Shown here: one piece after another, positions 5,946-10,456 of the stretch | How the letters are laid out: the number at the start of each line of letters is the position of its first letter | Numbering within the stretch: the stretch's first letter is position 1 | Assembly: GCA_002314675.1 (NCBI GenBank) | Contig: DCGZ01000191.1 | Location: 4,541 to 14,996 of the forward strand | Length of the DNA stretch: 10,456 nucleotides | Direction of reading: 5' to 3' | DNA from: Fibrobacter sp. UBA1765 | GTDB lineage: Bacteria; Fibrobacterota; Fibrobacteria; Fibrobacterales; Fibrobacteraceae | Notes under the pieces: model-generated | The model's database searches: none | What the model was told of the DNA's origin: nothing | Seen by the model: only the letters and a program-made list of their open reading frames with translations | Translations under genes and position numbers: made by a program

Positions 5946-6824
5946 ATGAGCAGTAGAATACTTGAAAATCCGGTACTTACAAGACAGCAGCGCAAGCGTC
6001 GTCGCAATCGTATGCTGTGCGTTCTGCTTTCTGTGATTGTTCTGTTCCTGGTGATTGTTTATGTAATCATAGCACGTAGCGGTTATTGGCTTGTCAAGGA
6101 CGATCCGTTTGAACATGTTTCTTGGGTGGCTGTTCTTGACGGTCAGGAAGCCGACATGGAACGAACCGATTTTGCTGCAGAACTCATGAGAACGCACAAG
6201 GCGGATTCCGTGATGGTTCTTGGCCGTCGCGTGTTTCGTGATAAGTACAATGCGGATTTTTATGCAGCCGACATGATGCGTGGTGGCGACCTGGATAGTT
6301 CCAGGGTTTTTGTGCTTGGCCATAATGACCCTTCGTCTATAGAAGAAGCTAGGACTATTATCCCCTGGTTTAAGGCTCGTGGAGTGGATACTGTTTTGCT
6401 GATAACTCAGGCTCCGGCTACTGCAAGAATCTCGTATATCTTTAACACGCTGAGTGGTACGAAGCCATATTTTAAGACGGTCGACATTCAACACTTTTCG
6501 TTTAACCCGGCAACATGGGCAAACGAAAGGGAGGCCCGCAAATGGTGGATCAGGGAAATTGCAGCGAACATTCTAGCTCGATACGACTTGTTCTTCGAAG
6601 ATACTTTGACTGCGGATTCCTCGAAGCTTAAGATTTATATTTCTATGCGTGACGAGGCTTTGCAGCGTGACCCCGAGCTTGTGCAAATGGCACCTGTAAA
6701 ACCAGTCGAGAAAATTCCTGTAGATACGGCAAAAACAGAAAAGATGGATGCCGTGGCAAAGCCCTCTGAAACCGCCATTGCAGATACCATGAAAAAACAG
6801 GATTCGCTCTCTTTAAAGGAGTAA
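5946..6824 (+). CDS. membrane-anchored YdcF/SanA/ElyC-like (DUF218) protein
   Basis: A 292-residue protein of unproven function. A basic N-terminus (residues 15-22, RQQRKRRR) precedes one hydrophobic segment at about 23-43. That predicts an N-in anchor with the rest outside the cytoplasm. The central domain (about 58-215) fits the DUF218 pattern: a strand with VAVLDG (61-66), VMVLG (89-93), SIEEARTIIPWFKARGVDTV (131-150) and ITQAPATARISYIFN (153-167). The E. coli relatives ElyC and SanA are linked to envelope integrity; that role is not shown here. Residues from about 245 to the end form a Lys/Pro/Thr/Ala-rich tail outside the domain. AGGA (5935-5938) lies 7 nt before the ATG. The gene sits 18 bases after rimI and 7 before the NUDIX gene, so it is likely in the same operon. 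Confidence 0.68.
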   Translation: MSSRILENPVLTRQQRKRRRNRMLCVLLSVIVLFLVIVYVIIARSGYWLVKDDPFEHVSWVAVLDGQEADMERTDFAAELMRTHKADSVMVLGRRVFRDKYNADFYAADMMRGGDLDSSRVFVLGHNDPSSIEEARTIIPWFKARGVDTVLLITQAPATARISYIFNTLSGTKPYFKTVDIQHFSFNPATWANEREARKWWIREIAANILARYDLFFEDTLTADSSKLKIYISMRDEALQRDPELVQMAPVKPVEKIPVDTAKTEKMDAVAKPSETAIADTMKKQDSLSLKE

Positions 6825-6831
6825 ACCCAGT

Positions 6832-7377
6832 ATGCCTAAAGAATTGAAACCGTGGAAGGTGCTTTCTTCAAAGCGCTTGCTAGATGCCCGTTGGCTAAAA
6901 ATCAACCAGGAAGAATGCGAACTCCCGAATGGAAAAGTCATTGACGATTTCTATACGATTTGGCAGCCTGACTGGGTCTTGATTTTGCCGCAGACAAAGG
7001 ACGGCAAATGGGTAATGACGCACCAGTACCGTCATGGAACAGGGCGCGTGTCGCTTGAGTTCCCGGCAGGCATTGTAGAAAATGGCGAAGACCCATTGCT
7101 TGCTGCAAAGCGCGAGCTTGAAGAGGAAGCAGAATATCTTGGCGGTACTTACAAGTATGTAGGCGAGTTCTCCGTAAACCCGGATAGGCACAGGGGAAAG
7201 TTCTTTGTATACCTTGCGACAGGCGTAACTCCTGGCGGTTCCTTAAAGCAGGATGAAACCGAAGAGATTACGCACCTAGAAATTTCAACGGAAGAACTTG
7301 AAGAAAAAATCCGTACGGGCGAAATGGACCACATGTTACAAATCGCCGCCTACTACAAAATGAAACTTTTGAAGTAA
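6832..7377 (+). CDS. NUDIX hydrolase, ADP-ribose pyrophosphatase-like
   Basis: A 181-residue cytosolic NUDIX hydrolase, most like the ADP-ribose/nucleotide-sugar pyrophosphatase group. Supporting features are the N-terminal strands with WKVLSSKRLLDARWLKI, QYRHGTGRVSLEFPAG (65-80) and the NUDIX box starting at Gly80: Glu86, Arg94-Glu95-Leu96 and Glu98-Glu99. The metal-binding REUxEE core is intact. The Gly that normally follows in the box is Glu101, a departure from G-x5-E-x7-REUxEE-x-G-U. A strong ribosome-binding site, AAAGGAG (6815-6821), touches the stop of the gene before it. The gene is last in its group, ahead of convergent minus-strand genes. The substrate cannot be fixed from sequence. 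Confidence 0.85.
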   Translation: MPKELKPWKVLSSKRLLDARWLKINQEECELPNGKVIDDFYTIWQPDWVLILPQTKDGKWVMTHQYRHGTGRVSLEFPAGIVENGEDPLLAAKRELEEEAEYLGGTYKYVGEFSVNPDRHRGKFFVYLATGVTPGGSLKQDETEEITHLEISTEELEEKIRTGEMDHMLQIAAYYKMKLLK

Positions 7378-7401
7378 AAAAAAACTCCCGTAATTTGGGA
7401 G
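7376..7401 (-). terminator. intrinsic terminator of the HPt/HD-GYP unit at the convergent junction
   Basis: CTCCC (7385-7389) pairs with GGGAG (7397-7401) around a 7-nt loop. On the minus strand the hairpin is followed at once by nine T (the A run 7376-7384). It therefore fits a minus-strand terminator 23 bases past the HD-GYP stop. On the plus strand only GCGTTTGTG follows, so any stop for the NUDIX operon here would be weak. Confidence 0.8.
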
Positions 7402-7423
7402 GCGTTTGTGTTGCAATCAAGAT

Positions 7424-8494
7424 TTATCGCTTGTCTGCGTACTTCGTTACGATTTCCCTGAATATTTCGAAGCAGTTCTTTAACGCGTTTATCATGCGTT
7501 CCGAGAACTCGCCGCATTCACCATTGATTATCATTTGGAGCGCTACTTCTGGCGTGTAGGCGGCCTTGTAGCAGCGTACCGAGGTCAATGCGTCGTAGCA
7601 GTCGGCGATTGCCACGGCCTGTGCGCAAAGAGGAATCTCTTCGCCCTTGAGTGCATCGGGGTAGCCCTTGCCGTCGTAACGTTCATGGTGGTGCCTGCAT
7701 ATAAGGTATGCATATTGCAAAAGCTTTTGATCGCTGATAGCTCCCATGTTTTGCAGGGCCTTGATCATGTCAGCACCTTTAGCAGAGTGCGTCTTCATAA
7801 TTTCGAATTCTTCCGGGGTAAAGCGGCCCGGCTTGTTCAATATGTTGTCTGGAACGGCAACCTTGCCGATGTCGTGAAGCACGGCGGCTTTTGACATGAC
7901 TTTAACTTCTTGAACAGTAAGTTCTGGAGCGGCCCCCATTTTTACAAGCTCGGTAAGCATCGCTTCTGAAAGCAAGCTTATGCGAGAATTGTGCATGCCT
8001 GTTTCAAGGCTTCTAAATTCAATGATTGCAGCAAGTGCCGTGAGCATCTTGTCGCTAGCAACGGTAATGGCCTCGGTTTGCTTGTCTACGATTTCTTGCA
8101 AGTGGTGCTTGTGCTTGCTCAGTTCAATGGCGTTGTTTACGCGCCTTACAACAAGCCCAGGCTCAAAAGGCTTTTTGACAATGTCTGCTGCGCCAAGGTC
8201 GAATGCCTTGATTTGTTTTTCGTAAGACGTATCAGAAGAAATGATGATGACCGGGATGCTTTTTAAAAAGCCTTCATCCTTTAAAATGGAAAGCAATTCA
8301 AAGCCGTCTAGCTTTGGCATTATAAGGTCGAGCAGAATTGCCGCGATTCTTTCGCCGTGTGCATAGACCAGTTCGCGTGCTTGTTCACCATTTTCCGCTT
8401 CTAGAATTTGGTAATGCCCGTCAAAAATGCTACCGAGCATGGCTCGGTTTAGTTCTACATCGTCGGCTATGAGAATCGCATCTTGCTGGACCAT
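7424..8494 (-). CDS. RpfG-type response regulator: receiver domain plus HD-GYP (predicted c-di-GMP phosphodiesterase)
   Basis: A 356-residue cytosolic response regulator. The receiver domain (about 5-125) has acidic Asp11-Asp12, phospho-acceptor Asp56 in LLDLIMP, Ser86-Ser87 and Lys108 in KKPF. After a helical linker (about 126-150), the HD-GYP domain shows Glu164 and His168 (ETGMH), His207-Asp208, His236, His269-His270 in HHERYDGKGYP with the GYP at 277-279, and Asp298. All expected metal ligands are present, so an active c-di-GMP phosphodiesterase is predicted. Start choice: AGGAG at 8500-8504 is ideally spaced (5 nt) from the ATG at 8494-8492. The GTG at 8500 would add two residues but overlaps that AGGAG. 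The HPt gene lies directly upstream, so both are one transcript. Confidence 0.92.
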   Translation of the reverse strand: MVQQDAILIADDVELNRAMLGSIFDGHYQILEAENGEQARELVYAHGERIAAILLDLIMPKLDGFELLSILKDEGFLKSIPVIIISSDTSYEKQIKAFDLGAADIVKKPFEPGLVVRRVNNAIELSKHKHHLQEIVDKQTEAITVASDKMLTALAAIIEFRSLETGMHNSRISLLSEAMLTELVKMGAAPELTVQEVKVMSKAAVLHDIGKVAVPDNILNKPGRFTPEEFEIMKTHSAKGADMIKALQNMGAISDQKLLQYAYLICRHHHERYDGKGYPDALKGEEIPLCAQAVAIADCYDALTSVRCYKAAYTPEVALQMIINGECGEFSERMINALKNCFEIFREIVTKYADKR

Positions 8495-8499
8495 TGTCA

Positions 8500-8504
8500 C
8501 TCCT
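8500..8504 (-). promoter_or_regulatory. ribosome-binding site of the HD-GYP gene
   Basis: AGGAG on the minus strand overlaps the TAG stop of the HPt gene (8505-8503) and lies 5 nt before ATG 8494. It decides the start in favour of ATG over the GTG at 8500 and suggests translational coupling of the two genes. Confidence 0.75.
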
Positions 8505-8856
8505 AGAATTTCTTGATGACCTCGATGACCTTGTTGTAGGCGGTTTCTACATCTGGGAAACCTTCTTTTGCAGGTTCTAGGTTGCCAGCGCGTAAGGCTT
8601 CTACGACGACGTTGTTCTTGTCGAAAAGTTCAACCATGCCGAGGTTCCCTGCAACGCCCTTTAAGGAATGGCTTGCTATGAATGAGGCTTTTACATCGCC
8701 TGCTTCAAGGTTCTTTTTGAGTTCCGAAAAATTGGGGTCTTCTGGAAACTTGCCATAAAATTTTACGGCGAGTTCTTCTCTACCGCCAAAACGGGCTATT
8801 ACGGAATCAATGTCGATCCCGGCATTTTTGAGCATTTCTTTCAATTCGTTAGTCAT
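8503..8856 (-). CDS. HPt-domain phosphotransfer protein
   Basis: A 117-residue protein that is essentially one histidine phosphotransfer domain. The HPt core is ASFIASHSLKGVAGNLG (57-73) with the phospho-accepting His63, flanked by helices containing LEAGD before and ELFDKNNVVVEALRAG after. Free-standing HPt proteins carry phosphate between a hybrid histidine kinase and a receiver domain. The adjacent receiver-HD-GYP protein is the obvious partner, though this is inferred from co-location. Eight bases separate its stop from the chosen ATG of that gene. No kinase is encoded in the window. The ATG at 8856 has no clear Shine-Dalgarno sequence; the predicted promoter lies so close that the message may have almost no leader. 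Confidence 0.88.
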   Translation of the reverse strand: MTNELKEMLKNAGIDIDSVIARFGGREELAVKFYGKFPEDPNFSELKKNLEAGDVKASFIASHSLKGVAGNLGMVELFDKNNVVVEALRAGNLEPAKEGFPDVETAYNKVIEVIKKF

Positions 8857-8862
8857 GTCATT

Positions 8863-8892
8863 AATATAATAAAAATAAGTACGATGTTACAA
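8863..8892 (-). promoter_or_regulatory. candidate promoter of the HPt/HD-GYP unit
   Basis: On the minus strand a TTGTAA hexamer (8892-8887) and a TATATT hexamer (8868-8863) are 18 bp apart in very AT-rich DNA. Transcription would begin at or next to the HPt ATG, which agrees with the missing ribosome-binding site. Other hexamer pairings are possible here, so the exact position is uncertain. Confidence 0.35.
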
Positions 8893-8919
8893 AATTTATA
8901 CAATTTTTATATATAAACG

Positions 8920-8946
8920 AAAAGCCCGACGCTTTTGCGCCGTGCT
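8920..8946 (-). terminator. intrinsic terminator of the PPIase gene
   Basis: AGCCCGACGC (8923-8932) and GCGCCGTGCT (8937-8946) form a 10-position stem with one mismatch and one G-U pair around TTTT. On the minus strand four T follow, then CGTTT. It lies about 25 bases after the PPIase stop. Confidence 0.85.
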
Positions 8947-8969
8947 CTTCATTTGCGATTAAGCCGAAC

Positions 8970-9512
8970 CTAGACTGTTTCGATCTTTACAGATTCGATG
9001 AGAACATCTTCGTACGGGCAGTCGCGGCGGTCGGTCTTGACGCTTGCAATAGCGTCAACAACTTCGATACCTTCGTAAACCTGGCCAAAGACTGTGTAGC
9101 CTTCGGACGGGCCGCCATCTTCCGGGTGGTCGAGGAAGTAAACGTTAGTGCCGTGAACAATGTAGAACTGGCTGCCGATAGAATGCGGCATGGAGGTCTT
9201 TGCCCAGGCTACAGCGCCACGGTGGTGGCTAAGGCGCGGGTCGTACTTGTCGCCGATTGTAGAACCTGGACCCTTGGCTGCATGGCCGCCGGTACCGTTA
9301 CGGTTTGTAAAGTCGCCACCCTGGATCATGAAGTCGCTGATTACGCGGTGGAACGGTGCTCCATCGTACTTGCCCTGCTTTGCGAGTTCAATGAAGTTTT
9401 CTGCTGCAAGGCCAACGATTTCTGGGAACAGGCGAATCTTGATTTCGCCGTGGTTGGTTTTCATGATGGCGATGGTTTCGCCAGCCTGCGGTTTGTCGAG
9501 CTGATTAAACAT
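8970..9512 (-). CDS. cyclophilin-type peptidyl-prolyl cis-trans isomerase
   Basis: A 180-residue cyclophilin that speeds cis-trans isomerisation of X-Pro bonds during folding. The catalytic block is FHRVISDFMIQGGDF (54-68) with Arg56, Phe61, Met62 and Gln64 matching Arg55, Phe60, Met61 and Gln63 of human CypA. GSQFYIVHG (113-121) has the conserved Phe116. The CypA cyclosporin-site Trp is Phe126 here, as in many bacterial members, so low cyclosporin sensitivity is expected. There is no signal peptide or membrane segment, so it is cytosolic. The start is supported by AGGAG (9522-9518) 5 nt upstream. serS lies 122 bp upstream on the same strand; the gap holds two hairpins and a serS tail remnant. 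A terminator follows the gene. Confidence 0.94.
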   Translation of the reverse strand: MFNQLDKPQAGETIAIMKTNHGEIKIRLFPEIVGLAAENFIELAKQGKYDGAPFHRVISDFMIQGGDFTNRNGTGGHAAKGPGSTIGDKYDPRLSHHRGAVAWAKTSMPHSIGSQFYIVHGTNVYFLDHPEDGGPSEGYTVFGQVYEGIEVVDAIASVKTDRRDCPYEDVLIESVKIETV

Positions 9513-9529
9513 AAATTCTCCTATTTCAG

Positions 9530-9576
9530 TTACTTCTTCGGTTCGATGACTTCCATGCCACCCCGATAGGTGGGCG
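9530..9576 (-). pseudogene. second, diverged copy of the serS 3' coding end
   Basis: Read on the minus strand in the serS frame, this segment encodes PTYRGGMEVIEPKK followed by TAA (9532-9530). The true serS end is RPYMGGLEVIEPKA followed by TAG. From the shared Tyr onward, 9 of 12 residues agree. Many codons differ at third positions (GTT/GTC, ATT/ATC, AAA/AAG), so the copies are not recent. There is no stop between the serS TAG and this TAA, so readthrough would add 34 residues ending in this second tail. It may be what is left of an older serS end after replacement or insertion. Confidence 0.55.
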
Positions 9577-9624
9577 AGGTTTCTTTCGAAACCTCACACT
9601 CAGATTTTTCTTTCAGAAAAATCT
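9576..9624. repeat. two tandem perfect hairpins of a shared design
   Basis: Hairpin 1 (9576-9595) pairs GAGGTTTC with GAAACCTC around TTTC. Hairpin 2 (9602-9624) pairs AGATTTTTCT with AGAAAAATCT around TTC. Both have TTTCTTTC across the apex (9580-9587 and 9607-9614) and TCACAC after the stem (9594-9599 and 9625-9630), while the lower stems differ but remain fully paired. Neither is followed by a T run on either strand, so they are poor intrinsic terminators. They could be a palindromic repeat family or an RNA-processing site between serS and the PPIase gene. Confidence 0.8.
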
Positions 9625-9634
9625 TCACACATGG

Positions 9635-10456
9635 CTATGCTTTCGGTTCAATAACCTCAAGCCCACCCATGTACGGGCGGAGCACTTCAGGAATCAAGAG
9701 GGAACCGTCCTTCTGCTGGTAGTTGTCGCAAATGCCTACCATCACGCGAGGTGTTGCAAGGCCGGAACCGTTCAAGGTGTGAACGTAAACGTTCTTGCCG
9801 CCGATCTTTGTCTTGATGTTTGCACGGCGTGCCTGGAAGTCTTCGAAGTTGGAGCAGCTAGAAACTTCGAGCCACTTCTTTTCGACTGGAGCATAGACTT
9901 CGAGGTCGTAGCACTTTGCAGCGCCAAAGCCAAGGTCGCCCTTGCAGAGTGCAAGGCGGTGGTACGGGAGGCCGAGCTTTTCAAGAAGCATTTCACCGAA
10001 GCGTGTGAGTTCTTCGTGGTCTTCGTAGGAGCGTTCCGGGTGGGCAAAGTAAACCATTTCAACCTTGTTGAACTGGTGCAGGCGGAGAAGGCCGCGTGTG
10101 TCCTTGCCGTAGGAACCGGCTTCACGACGGAAGCAAGCGGAGTATGCGCAAATGCGCTTCGGAAGTTCAGATTCCGGAATGATTTCGCCGGAGTAGAGGT
10201 TTGTAAGAGGAACTTCTGCAGTCGGGATGAGGAACAGGTCGTCATCCTTGTCGCAACGGTACATGTCTTCTTCGAACTTCGGGAGCTGACCGGTGCCGCG
10301 CATGGTGTTGCGTGTTACGAGGTACGGCGGGGTGAATTCTTCGAAGCCGTTCTTCATGTGTTCGTCAAGGAAGAACTGGATGAGGGCGCGTTCGAGGCGG
10401 GAGCCGAGGCCACGGTAAACCGGGAAGCCGGAACCGGAAATCTTTGCGCCGCGTTC
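9635..10456 (-). CDS. serS: seryl-tRNA synthetase, C-terminal part (5' end outside the window)
   Basis: A class II aminoacyl-tRNA synthetase that charges tRNA-Ser. The visible 273 residues are most of the catalytic domain. The reading frame is open through 10456, so the gene continues past the window and the Met at 10357 is internal. The part before that Met already has catalytic sequence (RGAKISGSGFPVYRG). Motif 2 is FRREAGSYGKDTRGLLRLHQF and is followed by the conserved SSCSNFEDFQARRA. Motif 3 is NGSGLATPR, and the end is IPEVLRPYMGGLEVIEPKA. The N-terminal coiled-coil tRNA-binding arm is not in view. A second copy of the C-terminal end lies beyond the stop. The PPIase gene follows on the same strand and may share the transcript. 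Confidence 0.96.
   Translation of the reverse strand, partial: ERGAKISGSGFPVYRGLGSRLERALIQFFLDEHMKNGFEEFTPPYLVTRNTMRGTGQLPKFEEDMYRCDKDDDLFLIPTAEVPLTNLYSGEIIPESELPKRICAYSACFRREAGSYGKDTRGLLRLHQFNKVEMVYFAHPERSYEDHEELTRFGEMLLEKLGLPYHRLALCKGDLGFGAAKCYDLEVYAPVEKKWLEVSSCSNFEDFQARRANIKTKIGGKNVYVHTLNGSGLATPRVMVGICDNYQQKDGSLLIPEVLRPYMGGLEVIEPKA

Noticed and set aside
5442..6494. 350-codon minus-strand frame across rimI and the DUF218 gene
   Set aside because: It spans two clear plus-strand genes and has no domain signal.
8498..8500. GTG start for the HD-GYP gene
   Set aside because: It overlaps the AGGAG sequence that is ideally spaced for the ATG two codons downstream.

Overview
The window reads as bacterial chromosome with housekeeping and metabolic genes packed on both strands. 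It has moderate GC in genes, AT-rich intergenic DNA, no phage or insertion-sequence genes, and no tRNA, rRNA or CRISPR array that I could see. Codon use and the gene set (a GlgE maltosyltransferase together with cell-wall and t6A genes) suggest a Fibrobacter-like organism. That is inference from general impression, not from a marker gene.

Left part, plus strand. An AT-rich region (1-236) carries a likely promoter and a terminator-like hairpin just ahead of argF (ornithine carbamoyltransferase). After argF comes an intrinsic terminator, then glgE (alpha-1,4-glucan:maltose-1-phosphate maltosyltransferase), also closed by a strong terminator. The next 526 bases hold no convincing gene. They contain two 95%-identical 107-bp copies of an element built from four alternating copies of an ACGGTC/GACCGT box.

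Middle, plus strand. ddl (D-Ala-D-Ala ligase) is followed by a compact group of tsaB (t6A tRNA modification), rimI (protein N-acetyltransferase), a membrane-anchored YdcF/DUF218-like protein and a NUDIX hydrolase. Spacing inside the tsaB-to-NUDIX group is 7 to 18 bases, so it is probably one operon. It meets the minus-strand genes at a hairpin with a nine-base A run.

Right part, minus strand. In transcription order these are serS (5' end outside the window), a cytosolic cyclophilin-type peptidyl-prolyl isomerase with its own terminator, then an HPt protein and an RpfG-type response regulator (receiver plus HD-GYP) that form a two-gene signalling unit. No histidine kinase or diguanylate cyclase is present here.

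The two most unusual structures lie between genes. One is the paired 107-bp palindromic elements upstream of ddl. The other is the serS-PPIase gap. There, a second, diverged copy of the serS C-terminal coding end sits 34 codons past the serS stop in the same frame, separated from it by two perfect hairpins of a common design. Both look like small repetitive or mobile elements, or recombination scars, and can be tested by genome-wide searches.
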